Shown here in pieces: positions 16,094 to 25,334 of a stretch of DNA of 64,000 bases (the stretch's first letter is position 1; each line of letters begins with the position of its first letter). The notes under the pieces are model-generated. The model was not told the DNA's origin and did no database searches. It saw only the letters and a list, made by a program, of their open reading frames with translations. Source of the stretch: an uncultured Fibrobacter sp. (GTDB taxonomy: Bacteria; Fibrobacterota; Fibrobacteria; Fibrobacterales; Fibrobacteraceae); contig CAMUYW010000001.1 in NCBI GenBank assembly GCA_947165045.1, positions 62,001-126,000 of the forward strand, written 5' to 3'. Made by a program: the position numbers and the translations under genes.

Positions 16094-17455
16094 ATGGAAC
16101 AGACACCTCCAAAAAAATCAGCAAAGAAATTTCTGAAGTCCTTTACACGAGAAGTTATTGTACCTGTTGTCCTTGCGTTAATCGTAATCCAGTACGTCAT
16201 TCAGGCGTTCCAGATTCCGAGCGGCTCCATGGAAGATTCGCTCAAGACGGGTGACTTTTTGCTTGGCCTCAAGTTTACTTATGGTTCTCCGATCCCATTC
16301 TCGAACCAGAATTTCCCGGGATATACAGAACCCAAACATGGCGATGTCGTTATCTTCCGCTATCCGGGTGAACCGGAATATCCTGATAACAATCCCAAGC
16401 GCTATACGCATTTGTTTAATGCGCTCATGTTGGGCAACTACTATTGGGACCATGCTCCCGAAAAAGGCCAGCCGCATTTGGTGCATTACGCCCAAGGTCC
16501 GAAGGACTACATCAAGCGTTGTGTTGCTGTGAGTGGCGATACAGTTGCTGTTCATGGAGGCCGACTTTTCTTGAATGGCAAGCGCCAGGATTCTCTCCCT
16601 GCGTTTGGAAAATGGACGGCTAGCGTTCGCACGCTTTCGCCGAGAGATGAGGTCGAGGAATTTGTGGTGCCATCTGTTGGTGATACGCTGTATGTCGATT
16701 CCTTGCCGATGATTAAGCTTTGGTGGTTGCGTTCGCTTGTTGCTCAGGAAAATCCGGATTCCTCTGTACAGTTGGAACTTTCACTTTTGCGCAATGGCCG
16801 TGAAAACAACAATTATGTGTTTAATGATTATAGATTCCCGGTGGAAAATGACCGAGGCCTGTTCTTGGAAAGGGAACGCTCTCTGAGATTCGCGCTGAAG
16901 TCGTTAAGCCAAAAGAATGTGTCTCAGGGGGATTCGTTGACTGGCGTTGTGCCTTTCGATTACATCAGACAACTGGCGAAGATTGGATTCTTGCCGTTGA
17001 TTGACCCCTATGATCCTAATATGAACAAAGGCTTTACTCGCCTTGTAGACTATGTATCTTTTGAAGGTTCTATTCTTCAGGATCTCGAAGGCAATGTCAA
17101 GCGTTTGAACATGGCGCCTGCTGTTGTGCCTGATTCTGCGGATTCCACTGAGATTGTTGAAAATAACCACTTCAAAATTCAGCGTAACCTCTATTTGGGT
17201 TCTGAAAAGATTGATCGTTATGTCGTGAAGTACCCGCAGTTCTTCATGATGGGCGACAACCGCGATAACTCGGCGGATTCCCGTTATTGGGGACTCGTTT
17301 CGTTGCGCAATATCCGTGCAAAGGCATTTATCATCTACTTCTCCTTTGATAATGATGACGGAAAGTTTGCGTTTTTAAAACCATGGACATGGTGGCGTAT
17401 TCCGTTCCGTATCCGCTATACTCGCATTGGCAAGTTTATTGACTTGATTAAGTAA
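16094..17455 (+). CDS. lepB: Signal peptidase I, enlarged form
   Basis: The enzyme cleaves signal peptides from exported proteins at the inner membrane. I choose ATG 16094, because GGGAG lies 5 bases upstream and the TTG at 16082 has none; this gives 453 residues. One membrane helix is at ~25-40 (VIVPVVLALIVIQYVIQAF). The catalytic Ser lies in 'FQIPSGSM' (~residue 43) and the general-base Lys in 'DYIKRCVAVSGD' (~140). The conserved 'FMMGDNRDNSADSRYWGLV' box comes only near residue 385. The ~210 residues between the Lys box and this box are a large insertion with no motif I know. Both catalytic residues are present, so activity is likely. The next gene starts directly after the stop codon. Confidence 0.95.
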   Translation: MEQTPPKKSAKKFLKSFTREVIVPVVLALIVIQYVIQAFQIPSGSMEDSLKTGDFLLGLKFTYGSPIPFSNQNFPGYTEPKHGDVVIFRYPGEPEYPDNNPKRYTHLFNALMLGNYYWDHAPEKGQPHLVHYAQGPKDYIKRCVAVSGDTVAVHGGRLFLNGKRQDSLPAFGKWTASVRTLSPRDEVEEFVVPSVGDTLYVDSLPMIKLWWLRSLVAQENPDSSVQLELSLLRNGRENNNYVFNDYRFPVENDRGLFLERERSLRFALKSLSQKNVSQGDSLTGVVPFDYIRQLAKIGFLPLIDPYDPNMNKGFTRLVDYVSFEGSILQDLEGNVKRLNMAPAVVPDSADSTEIVENNHFKIQRNLYLGSEKIDRYVVKYPQFFMMGDNRDNSADSRYWGLVSLRNIRAKAFIIYFSFDNDDGKFAFLKPWTWWRIPFRIRYTRIGKFIDLIK

Positions 17456-19225
17456 ATGAAGTTTTCGAAGGTTGCATATTTCTTGGCGTCATGCCTGATG
17501 ATTGCTGCTTGCGCAACGCAAGTGGCCCCGTCGGGCGGTCCCGAAGACAAGCTCCCGCCGCGTGTCGCGGCGGTGTCTCCGGCGCCAAATACGGCAAACC
17601 ATCCGAATGAACTTTATGTGAAACTGGAATTTGATGAATGGATTAACGCTTCGATTCCGCGTGGTGCTGTTTCCATTTCGCCACCAATCGAAAAGAAGTT
17701 GCGTTATGAAGTTCACGGCAAGACGCTCGAAGTCTATTCACGTGCTGAACTCGATACAGGTACGACGTACACGGTTACATTTGCCGGTGGCATCAAGGAC
17801 TTGCGCGGGAATGCTCTTGCAAAACCGTTCCAAGTTGTCTTTTCTACAGGTGCAACTATTGATTCCTTGACGCTTACCGGACGTGTCATGGTAAATGACT
17901 CTCTTGTCCGAAAAAAAATGTATCCGAGCGTTGGTCTTTATTTGATGGGCGCCGAACGTGAATCCAAGCGCTACCTCGAAAAGTACCGCGATACGACGAC
18001 GCATGTACTCGATTCGCTGCCGATGCTTACTAAAGAAGAACCGCTTTATATTACGGCTGCAGATAGCATAGGCAACTTTACACTTACTGGGCTTAAGGCC
18101 GGGCTTTATCGTGTTGTCGCTTTTGTAGATGGCAATGGTAACCACAAACTCGAACCGTCATCGGAACTAGCCGGTGTCTGGATTTCCGATTTACAGTTGT
18201 CTGAATCGACAAATGATACGCTTTGGATCGCTCTTGCAAATCAAGATACGTCGCTTTTGGAAATGGATAATGTGAGCCAGCCTTTTGCAAATATCCTCGA
18301 AGCGAATTTTACACGTCGTGTTTATTTTGATTCCTCATTTGCGGACACTTCTAACTGTTTCTTAGCTTCATCTGCTGGCGACACGCTTTACCCGCGATAT
18401 GTTTACCTCGGAACGTCTAATGCACCCCGTTTTTACTTTGATCCGAAACCAAAAGAAGAAATTGTATATAAATTTGTCTGCCTTAATGGAAAAGACTCTT
18501 TATCTCACGCTTTAGATACCGCCAGGAATTATGCAGAAATCGAATGGAAAGAAATGGAATCCGATACGCTTCCTCCAAAAATCCAGACAGTACAGATTAC
18601 AGGAAAAGCAAAAAATGCTTTCCCGGATGATTCGTTAATCGTGATTTATAACAAGCCTATTTTGGATTCTTTAGAGGATATGTTCTTCGTTGTAGAAGGT
18701 AAGGACACTGTTCAAGTGGCGGTTCAAAGAAAGGACCCTGTTCGCTTTGTTGTGCAACGAGGTGCTCCTTGGCCGACGGATTCCAAGTTCAGTTTGTTAC
18801 GTGGCTATGCCGATACGACTTTGGCAAAAGCCGATAGTAATGGTGTTCGTGATACGGTTATTAAGACGAAATATGAAAACAAACTGACATTTGAGTCTAT
18901 ATCCAAATTGAAATTGGCATCGCTGGTTGGAAAAATTCCTGGCGCAAAGACGGGTGCTGTTGTGCGCCTCAAGTCTGTAGAAACTGGCAAATTTGAATAT
19001 GCAAAATGCTCTTCTTATGGAGTATTCTCATTTAACGACCTTGTTGAAGGTGGATATATTATTGACTATTATTATGCAGATAAAGGGACTGGTTTGCCTG
19101 ATGGCGGATCAATAAATCCCTTCAAGTTTGGTTCTGCATGGCGTTCCCCGATTGATACGTTAAAAATCAAAAGTGGAGCAAACGATTTAGAACAACTGAT
19201 GCCGAACCTGCCGGCATTGCCTTAA
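17456..19225 (+). CDS. Ig-like (Big_5-type) domain lipoprotein
   Basis: The protein has 589 residues; ATG follows the lepB stop with no gap. The lipobox 'IAAC' is near residue 19. The mature start 'ATQVAPSGGPEDKLPPRVAAVSPAPNT' is typical of Bacteroidota-type Ig-like surface lipoproteins. A Big_5-like domain spans ~37-135 (LYVKLEFDEWINASIPRGAVSISPP...TYTVTFAGGIKDLRGN). A carboxypeptidase-regulatory-like unit follows ('SIGNFTLTGLKAGLYRVVAFVDGNGNHKLEP'), and a second one lies near the C-terminus ('SSYGVFSFNDLVEGGYIIDYYYAD'). Function is unknown; an outer-membrane or surface structural role is inference. The direct coupling to lepB is a common arrangement of unknown meaning. Confidence 0.85.
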   Translation: MKFSKVAYFLASCLMIAACATQVAPSGGPEDKLPPRVAAVSPAPNTANHPNELYVKLEFDEWINASIPRGAVSISPPIEKKLRYEVHGKTLEVYSRAELDTGTTYTVTFAGGIKDLRGNALAKPFQVVFSTGATIDSLTLTGRVMVNDSLVRKKMYPSVGLYLMGAERESKRYLEKYRDTTTHVLDSLPMLTKEEPLYITAADSIGNFTLTGLKAGLYRVVAFVDGNGNHKLEPSSELAGVWISDLQLSESTNDTLWIALANQDTSLLEMDNVSQPFANILEANFTRRVYFDSSFADTSNCFLASSAGDTLYPRYVYLGTSNAPRFYFDPKPKEEIVYKFVCLNGKDSLSHALDTARNYAEIEWKEMESDTLPPKIQTVQITGKAKNAFPDDSLIVIYNKPILDSLEDMFFVVEGKDTVQVAVQRKDPVRFVVQRGAPWPTDSKFSLLRGYADTTLAKADSNGVRDTVIKTKYENKLTFESISKLKLASLVGKIPGAKTGAVVRLKSVETGKFEYAKCSSYGVFSFNDLVEGGYIIDYYYADKGTGLPDGGSINPFKFGSAWRSPIDTLKIKSGANDLEQLMPNLPALP

Positions 19226-19237
19226 AGGATGGAAAAA

Positions 19238-21952
19238 ATGGAAAAGATTCCTTCATTTGTAGCGCTTGACTTGGAAACAACCGGTCTTGATTTCGAAAAA
19301 GACGAAATCATCGAGGTTGCTCTCGTTCGCTTTGAAAATGGCGAACCGAAAGACAATCTTGATTTCTTGGTGAAGCCTTCTTCTACGGAACTCCGCCCCT
19401 TTATCGAAACGCTAACCGGCATTAACAAGGCTGATTTGGATAGTGCTCCTGATTTTGCATCGATTGCAGGGCAGATCTGCTCCTTTATCGGAGACCTTCC
19501 GGTTGTTGCTCACAATGCACTTTTTGATTCCAAATTCTTAAAGCAAACGTTTGCGAAGGTCGGGGTCAATTACGATTCCCATGTGTTCTGGGATTCGCTC
19601 ACGCTTTCCCGTATTGCTTATCAGGATGTTCCGAATCATCGTTTGGATACGCTTGTTCAGGAACTTGATATTGAACGCAGTCGCGCACACCGCGCCTTGC
19701 CTGATGCCGATGCTTGCGGCCGCTTGTTTGTGAAGGCTCTTGAAAAAATTTCTTCGATGGACCCGTGGCTTTTTGAAGCTCTCACGAAAGTTGCAGAAGG
19801 TTCCGGTTACGAGACGCTTTTCGCTAAGAAGAACGATGAGTTTTCGGCTCCGAAGTACAAATTGCCGGAAGCCCCTGCACAAGTTGCATTGCCCAAGTCT
19901 AAAGCTCCACGTGTCAGCGAATTCTTTAAGGAAGGCGGCTTTATTTCCTTTGTCGTGGAAGATTACAAACCGCGCCATAATCAGCAGGATTTTGCCTCTG
20001 TTATGGAACGCAACATGTACAAGGGAGGCCTTTGTGTGCTCGAAGCACCGACCGGTTCCGGCAAGACATTATCTTACTTGATTACTGCTGCAAACAAGGC
20101 TATTACCGGTGAACGCGTGCTTATCAGTACCGCAACGCGTACTTTGCAGGAACAGCTCTGGACGGAGTCCATTCCGCAAATTGCAAAGATTTACAATGGC
20201 GAACTTCGCCCCGCGATTTTGAAAGGCCGCGACAATTATCTTTGCCTTCGCAAGTTCGAGGAACTCTTGATGCATTCGCAGAGACTTCTCTCTGCAGAAG
20301 AACGCGATTCTTTCATGGCTCTTATTCCATGGGTGATGTCTACCGAAACGGGTGATATTAGCGATTGCAATTCGTTTAGCCAGGGCCGTAATCGTGTGCT
20401 TTGGTCAAAGCTTTCTAGCAACGCTTCTTCATGCCTTGGCGAAAAGTGCCCGCATCACAATAACTGCCCGGCGTTTGTCGCAAAGCGTAAAGCCATGAAC
20501 GCTAACATGGTGCTTGTGAACCATTCGCTTTTCCTTGCCGATTTGCAACTCGATTTTGCTTTGCTTCCGGCTTACGAACACATCGTCTTTGACGAAGCAC
20601 ACCGCTTGCCCGAAATCAGCAATCAGGCTTTTGGGCGTACCATTTCGTTCTTTGGATTCAGAAACATTGCAAAGACTCTCGAACCTTCCAAGGCTGGTGG
20701 CGATGGACTCATTGCTGAAATTGCAAGCCGACTCCCGGCCGAACAGCCTGAAATTCATGAAATTTGCGACAAGCTCTCCGAGGCTCTTGCTGAATCCGAA
20801 AAGGCCTTGCACCGTTTCTTCATGAAGATTGGCAAGAAAGTGGCTAAGCAGAAAAACGGTCGTAGCGGCTTTACCTACGTGAATAGCATCCTCGCTGAAT
20901 ACGAAGCCGATCCTGCTACGTTCCTTGAACAGTATGCCAATGCTCGCGACCTTGCAAGCAAACTTGTCGCCGCAACAGCAAATGTTGAATCTCTCAAGGG
21001 TGTTGTGGGCGATCTCGATGGCCGTATGACCGAAATAAATCATTTTGTCACGGACTTTGAATTTGTAACGAAGGCTGGCCGCGCTGATTGGGTCTTCTAC
21101 ATGGAAGAACCGTTCAACCCGCATACGATCAAGCTGCATGCGCTCCCGCTCCATTCTGGAAGCGTTTGGAAAGAAAAGTTCTATCCGTGGATCAAGTCCG
21201 CAACGTTTACATCGGCAACGCTTTCTGTGCAGGCCGACCTCACGTATTTCTTGCAGAAAATGGGCATGGATACGCTCCGCGTTAAGCAACCGTTTGTGCG
21301 CGTTTATACGGAACCGTCCGATGTGAACGAACGCCGTTCTGTGATGGTCGCGAAGTTCCTCCCGAAGCCTTCGACTCCGGAATTTGGCGATGCCTTGAAC
21401 GATACGCTTTTGAAGGTGCTCCCGTCGATTGAAGAAAATACGATGGTGCTCTTCACCAGTGTAGCTACGATGATGAAGGCTCAGGCCGTTCTTGCTCCGG
21501 CATTTGCCGAACGCAATAAGCTTTTGCTCTGCCAGCATGTTGATGGCTCGCTCGATGGACTCGTTGCAATGTTCCGCAAGGAACGTGGCGCTTGCCTCCT
21601 TGGCTGCCAGAGCCTCTGGGAAGGCGTGGACTTCCCGGGTGATGCGCTCAAACTGCTCGTCATCACGAAGCTTCCGTTCCCGAACCCGAGTGATCCGCTT
21701 GTCGCTGGCCTCACGAACGAAATGAAGGCCGCCAACAAGAACTTCTTCAAGGATTACTTTATTCCTGAAGCGTACATCGAACTCCGTCAGGGAATGGGTC
21801 GCCTCTTGCGCTCTGATTCCGATTCTGGAAAGGTCCTCATCTTGGATAACCGCGTTATCCTCGAACGCTACGGCAAGACCTTCTCCCGCATTTGGAACTT
21901 CAAACAGCGCATCGCAGGCTCCGTCTCCGACATCGAACGCTTCGTGAAATAG
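19238..21952 (+). CDS. dinG: DinG-family helicase fused to a DEDDh exonuclease
   Basis: An iron-sulfur XPD-like helicase thought to unwind R-loops and forked DNA, with an N-terminal 3'-5' exonuclease as in Firmicutes DinG. I prefer ATG 19238 (AAGGA 8 bases upstream) over ATG 19229; the difference is 3 residues. Exonuclease motifs (~1-170): 'FVALDLETTGLD', 'VAHNALFDSKFL' and 'HRALPDADA'. Helicase: Walker A 'EAPTGSGKT' (~269), FeS cysteines in 'YLCLRKFEEL' and 'CLGEKCPHHNNC', 'VFDEAH' (~451), and C-terminal 'YIELRQGMGRLLRSDSDSG'. All key motifs appear intact. It closes the lepB run and is followed by a clear terminator. Confidence 0.95.
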   Translation: MEKIPSFVALDLETTGLDFEKDEIIEVALVRFENGEPKDNLDFLVKPSSTELRPFIETLTGINKADLDSAPDFASIAGQICSFIGDLPVVAHNALFDSKFLKQTFAKVGVNYDSHVFWDSLTLSRIAYQDVPNHRLDTLVQELDIERSRAHRALPDADACGRLFVKALEKISSMDPWLFEALTKVAEGSGYETLFAKKNDEFSAPKYKLPEAPAQVALPKSKAPRVSEFFKEGGFISFVVEDYKPRHNQQDFASVMERNMYKGGLCVLEAPTGSGKTLSYLITAANKAITGERVLISTATRTLQEQLWTESIPQIAKIYNGELRPAILKGRDNYLCLRKFEELLMHSQRLLSAEERDSFMALIPWVMSTETGDISDCNSFSQGRNRVLWSKLSSNASSCLGEKCPHHNNCPAFVAKRKAMNANMVLVNHSLFLADLQLDFALLPAYEHIVFDEAHRLPEISNQAFGRTISFFGFRNIAKTLEPSKAGGDGLIAEIASRLPAEQPEIHEICDKLSEALAESEKALHRFFMKIGKKVAKQKNGRSGFTYVNSILAEYEADPATFLEQYANARDLASKLVAATANVESLKGVVGDLDGRMTEINHFVTDFEFVTKAGRADWVFYMEEPFNPHTIKLHALPLHSGSVWKEKFYPWIKSATFTSATLSVQADLTYFLQKMGMDTLRVKQPFVRVYTEPSDVNERRSVMVAKFLPKPSTPEFGDALNDTLLKVLPSIEENTMVLFTSVATMMKAQAVLAPAFAERNKLLLCQHVDGSLDGLVAMFRKERGACLLGCQSLWEGVDFPGDALKLLVITKLPFPNPSDPLVAGLTNEMKAANKNFFKDYFIPEAYIELRQGMGRLLRSDSDSGKVLILDNRVILERYGKTFSRIWNFKQRIAGSVSDIERFVK

Positions 21953-21994
21953 GCGTTTTTTCGCCAAAAACGGCAATCTCATAATTGTCCGCTC

Positions 21995-22023
21995 GGGCAG
22001 GTTGTAAGCCTGCCCATTTTTTA
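21995..22023 (+). terminator. Rho-independent terminator after dinG
   Basis: GGGCAGG and CCTGCCC pair around a TTGTAAG loop and are followed by ATTTTTT. It lies about 43 bases after the dinG stop. The TATATTTGG at 22026-22034, just behind it, is a candidate -10 region for the next gene. Confidence 0.88.
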
Positions 22024-22054
22024 TTATATTTGGCACCCTGCTTTAAGGTGCATA

Positions 22055-23950
22055 ATGTTTGATTTAAGCTCTTTTTTTGATGGTATGTCCAAGCCCTTGC
22101 TTCGTAACGCCCATGCGAAGGCGTTCGGCAAAAAGGGACTTTTAAATAATGCTCTTATCCAGTCCGAAACATTGTCTTTTTATTCCGACAAGGAACGTGT
22201 TGCGGGCTTATTTTCCAAGATGGAAATGTGGCAGCGCCGCTGCCTGAACTTGATTTACAATAGCGGGTCTAGAGGACTTGCGTTTAACGAACTTCGCCTC
22301 ACGGTTCCTGTGAGCAAGAACCGCGAGCTTCAGACGTTCTTGCTTACGATGTGCCGCGAATACGTCCTTTACCGTTCTTTCGTGGGCGGGACCCCGATTT
22401 ATTTGGGCTTTAGCGATTTTGTCGGTTGCTTCGATGTCAAGCCGGAAGGTGAAATCGATACGGTCTCTCCGCTGATTTTGTACCAGAACCTTTTGGATTG
22501 GCATATTTGTGTGGTGCTTGCGAACGCCAAGAAAAAGCAGCTCCGTATCAATGCGAACGGAACGCTTCATCGCCGTGGTCGCCAGATATGCGCCGAGGTG
22601 TTTACGTCGTCTCGCCAAGTTTCTGAAAAGGCCTGCGAACAGGAAATTTCGCTCATTTTCAGTTTCCTCGTGCAGAACGGTTGGCTTGAACGTGACAATA
22701 CATTCTTGCTTCCGTCGACGACAGCTATTGACTTTATTCACAAAAATGGTTTCCGCCTGCATCAAGATGTGATTTCTTGGTGGATCAAGGAACGATTCCA
22801 CGGTGACCGCGATTTGTGCGCCCATCTGTTGAATGGCTTGGGCGAAGGTCTTTCTGCCGTTGATGCGGCTCTCCTTTTCTGGGTGATGGATCCGTCTTAT
22901 CGCCTGCAAGAAAAGAACAAGGTGTTGCCTTGGGAATTCATGCCGCGTCCGCTTTGCGAACTTTGGATTTTGGGTCTTGTCGATTTCCGCATGGCGCAAG
23001 GCAAGATTACTTCTGTAGTCTTGAGCAAGTCGGGCAGAGATTGGCTCGATACTTCTATCGCTTCGATTCCTGAAGCAAATCTCACGGCGCTCCCGAATTT
23101 TGATTTGGTCGTTTCTACCGGCATGGCTCCGCGTGTGCTTTATTCGCTTGCATGCCTTGCGAAAGTCAAGAACGACGAAACGTTCCTTTGCTTTACGCTC
23201 GAAAAGGAAACGTATGTGGCTGGTCTCAAGAGCGGCTTCCCCGAATCCGAAGTGGAAAATCTCCGCAACTGGCTTAAGCCGCCTGAGAATGTGTCTTCGA
23301 CACTTGCCGAATGGAATGCTTCGTTCTACGGCGCCAAGGTGCGCACGGCTCGACTCCTGAAGGTCGAAAGTGCCGAAGTGCTGAGTGAACTTTCCCGATT
23401 CCCGCAGTTCATGGAATGCACCGAAGAATATATCCCGGGCTATGGCTTTGTTCTAAATCCTGAACTTGAAGCGCGCGCGTTTGAAATCCTCGAAAACTAC
23501 GGTTTCTTCCCGTACGTTGGCGAATCGACGGAAAATCGCACGCCGGCAGCGCAAGAAGAATGGAAGGCTGAGTTCGCCATTGCATGGCCTGATGCAAAGA
23601 AGATTGACTACGATCTGCGTGACGAAGCGGACGAAGCGTCTGCTCAGGCAACGATGGATTCTACCAAGTACGGTAGCGTTTATCAGAAATTGAGCACGTT
23701 CGATCTCGTGAAGGTCTTGCGCTACGCCAAGACGGTGGGCACACCGCTTGCGGCAAAGATCATGGACAAGTCCAAGCGAAACGCGAAGCTCGAAGAAAAG
23801 ATGTTCTACGTGCATGCGCTCCATTTGGCAAAGTCCCCTTCGATGGTTGAAATTCAGGAAAGCGGCAAGGAAGAAAAATTCTCGCTCGACCTTTCCTTTA
23901 TTCAAGAAATCAAGGTCCTTAGCAAAAAAGCCGCCGCCCCGCAAGTGTAA
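22055..23950 (+). CDS. XPB/Ssl2 helicase-N-terminal-domain-like protein without helicase motor
   Basis: The protein has 631 residues, soluble, with no signal peptide. The N-terminal half has winged-helix-like segments ('FSKMEMWQRRCLNLIYNSGSRGLAFNELRL'). Residues ~340-490 follow the XPB/Ssl2 'helicase conserved N-terminal' pattern (Helicase_C_3 family): 'ALPNFDLVVSTGMAPRVLYSLACLAKVKN', 'FTLEKETYVAGLKSGFPESEVENLRNWLKPPENVSSTLAEWN', then 'GYGFVLNPELEARAFEIL'. No Walker A or DEAD box occurs. Such domains usually accompany XPB-type helicases, but in several phyla they stand alone. Being next to dinG hints at DNA repair or transcription-coupled work. That is inference, and the family call is by pattern. 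Confidence 0.75.
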   Translation: MFDLSSFFDGMSKPLLRNAHAKAFGKKGLLNNALIQSETLSFYSDKERVAGLFSKMEMWQRRCLNLIYNSGSRGLAFNELRLTVPVSKNRELQTFLLTMCREYVLYRSFVGGTPIYLGFSDFVGCFDVKPEGEIDTVSPLILYQNLLDWHICVVLANAKKKQLRINANGTLHRRGRQICAEVFTSSRQVSEKACEQEISLIFSFLVQNGWLERDNTFLLPSTTAIDFIHKNGFRLHQDVISWWIKERFHGDRDLCAHLLNGLGEGLSAVDAALLFWVMDPSYRLQEKNKVLPWEFMPRPLCELWILGLVDFRMAQGKITSVVLSKSGRDWLDTSIASIPEANLTALPNFDLVVSTGMAPRVLYSLACLAKVKNDETFLCFTLEKETYVAGLKSGFPESEVENLRNWLKPPENVSSTLAEWNASFYGAKVRTARLLKVESAEVLSELSRFPQFMECTEEYIPGYGFVLNPELEARAFEILENYGFFPYVGESTENRTPAAQEEWKAEFAIAWPDAKKIDYDLRDEADEASAQATMDSTKYGSVYQKLSTFDLVKVLRYAKTVGTPLAAKIMDKSKRNAKLEEKMFYVHALHLAKSPSMVEIQESGKEEKFSLDLSFIQEIKVLSKKAAAPQV

Positions 23951-23974
23951 GTAACCTAATTTAAATGCAAAAAT

Positions 23975-24005
23975 GGTCATCCTAATCTAATAGGGTGACC
24001 TTTTT
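23975..24005 (+). terminator. Rho-independent terminator with TGTCAT-like head
   Basis: GGTCATCCTA pairs with TAGGGTGACC over ten base pairs with one G-T, followed by TTTTTA. The GGTCATCC half resembles the head of the palindromic repeats in this window, so it may be a repeat recruited as a terminator. Confidence 0.85.
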
Positions 24006-24183
24006 ATTTTGAAAAAAGTGTGAAGTAAGGAAGATCCTTCGCAGTAGCGTGCAAAACGAGAGTCGCGAACGACTGCTTGTAGGCGTTCATGACCGAGTGA
24101 AGCCGCTGACGCCGTAGGCGTCAACTCCGAGCTGGGGCCCCGCCCGCATGACGTGCTTTTAATAATGAATTTTAAAACAGGTT

Positions 24184-24204
24184 TTGGGCGGTAGCCCAAT
24201 TTTT
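24184..24204 (+). terminator. Terminator-like hairpin in the leader of the esterase gene
   Basis: TTGGGC and GCCCAA pair around GGTA and are followed by TTTTTA, ending 15 bases before the chosen start. The rest of the gap (24006-24183) holds a GACGCC/GGCGTC hairpin and GC-rich palindromic debris but no gene. The hairpin could terminate upstream transcription or act as an attenuator. Confidence 0.5.
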
Positions 24205-24219
24205 ACTATCATTCCCCCA

Positions 24220-25269
24220 ATGAACCTTCTCCGCATTTTATTTCTGCTGAGTGTGCTTGTCGCATACTCGTTCGGAGCTTCCTCGACTATGGAAAATCTG
24301 TTGTTCAATGGCCGTTGGTCCCATGCAGGCGGTGTAAGCCGTGCTAGTGCGCCTGCCGCATCCATCACGTTTAATGCCAAAGCCTCCAAAATTACATTTA
24401 CGGTCGAAGGCCATTCTCGCTGGCGCCTTGATCGCGATGGCAAGCAAATCGACCAATTCGAAATCGATGCGAAGGAATCTCACACTGTCAAGGTGAACGA
24501 CGACGGTGCCTTCCACAAGTACCGCCTCATCAAGATTAGCGAAAGCGGAGTTCCCGAAATCAAGTTTTACGGCGTCACGGTCGAAGGAGAATTTGGCGAT
24601 GCTCCCAAGCCGTCCTCACGTCGGATCGAGTTCATCGGCGACTCTTTTACTGTGGGCTATGGCTGCGAAGGCTCCTCGGCCGAAGACGCTCCCGAGTTCG
24701 AGAAGACGAACGCTTCCAAAAGTTACGCTTACCTCCTTGCAAGCGGTTTTAATGCCGACTACCAAGTGAATGCCTTCAGTGGGCGCGGCCTTGTGCGCAA
24801 CTACGATAACATGATTCCCGAATGGACCATGGAACGCCTCTATGATTACACGGTCATGGGTTCGGTAACCTCGTATTCGAAGCCGGAACGCTGGGATTTT
24901 GGAAAATTCCATCCGCAAGTTATCGTGATTTTTGAAGGAATTAACGATTTTCAGGGGAATTCGCCGTATGCGGATAAACGAAAATTCAAGAAATCGTACT
25001 CGAATCTGCTTGAAAAACTCCGTAAGGCTCATCCCGGTGTGAAATTCTTGCTTGTTTCGACGAAAGTTTGGCCGAACGATGACCTTGCTCCGACCATAAA
25101 GTCAATTTACGATGCCGAAATTGCTGCTGGACACAAGGATTTGGAGTATAAACATGTGCTTACCACCAATGTTGGTCTGCATGGACACCCCGATACGCAT
25201 TCCCAAGAAGAACTGGCGAACACTTTAAGGCCTATAATAGCCCGGCTTGGACGGTGGCTTTCGAGATAA
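24220..25269 (+). CDS. CE2-type SGNH/GDSL carbohydrate esterase, secreted
   Basis: Start ATG 24220, not the track's 24184, because the signal peptide (MNLLRILFLLSVLVAYSFGA) begins here; 349 residues. Residues ~20-125 form a beta-sandwich ('LLFNGRWSHAGGVSRASAPAAS', 'FHKYRLIKISE'), as in two-domain CE2 acetyl esterases. The SGNH domain follows, with nucleophile in 'FIGDSFTVGYG' (~140), 'VIFEGINDF' (~240, Asn of block III) and a C-terminal 'GHPDTHSQEELA' with catalytic His. CE2 enzymes remove acetyl groups from xylan or mannan side chains, which fits a fibre-degrading lifestyle. No lipobox, so it is probably periplasmic or secreted. The catalytic residues look complete. Confidence 0.9.
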   Translation: MNLLRILFLLSVLVAYSFGASSTMENLLFNGRWSHAGGVSRASAPAASITFNAKASKITFTVEGHSRWRLDRDGKQIDQFEIDAKESHTVKVNDDGAFHKYRLIKISESGVPEIKFYGVTVEGEFGDAPKPSSRRIEFIGDSFTVGYGCEGSSAEDAPEFEKTNASKSYAYLLASGFNADYQVNAFSGRGLVRNYDNMIPEWTMERLYDYTVMGSVTSYSKPERWDFGKFHPQVIVIFEGINDFQGNSPYADKRKFKKSYSNLLEKLRKAHPGVKFLLVSTKVWPNDDLAPTIKSIYDAEIAAGHKDLEYKHVLTTNVGLHGHPDTHSQEELANTLRPIIARLGRWLSR

Positions 25270-25295
25270 TTTATAGTCAGGTAAATCCTTTTTTG

Positions 25296-25304
25296 TATAT
25301 TTAG
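25296..25304 (+). promoter_or_regulatory. Candidate -10 box TATATTTAG
   Basis: TATATTTAG lies about 30 bases before the GGDEF gene start. The same or nearly the same box precedes four other genes in the window. No convincing -35 hexamer accompanies it. Confidence 0.35.
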
Positions 25305-25334
25305 AAAGTCATGTTCTAAAATGGATATGTGTTT

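Noticed and set aside
20429-22036. Long minus-strand ORF (535 aa) opposite dinG
   Set aside because: Lies fully within a gene with all helicase and exonuclease motifs; composition is rich in His, Arg and Cys as expected from an antisense shadow.
24030-24160. GC-rich stretch with GACGCC/GGCGTC hairpin as a possible RNA gene
   Set aside because: No tRNA or known RNA shape is recognisable; it looks like degenerate palindromic repeat debris.
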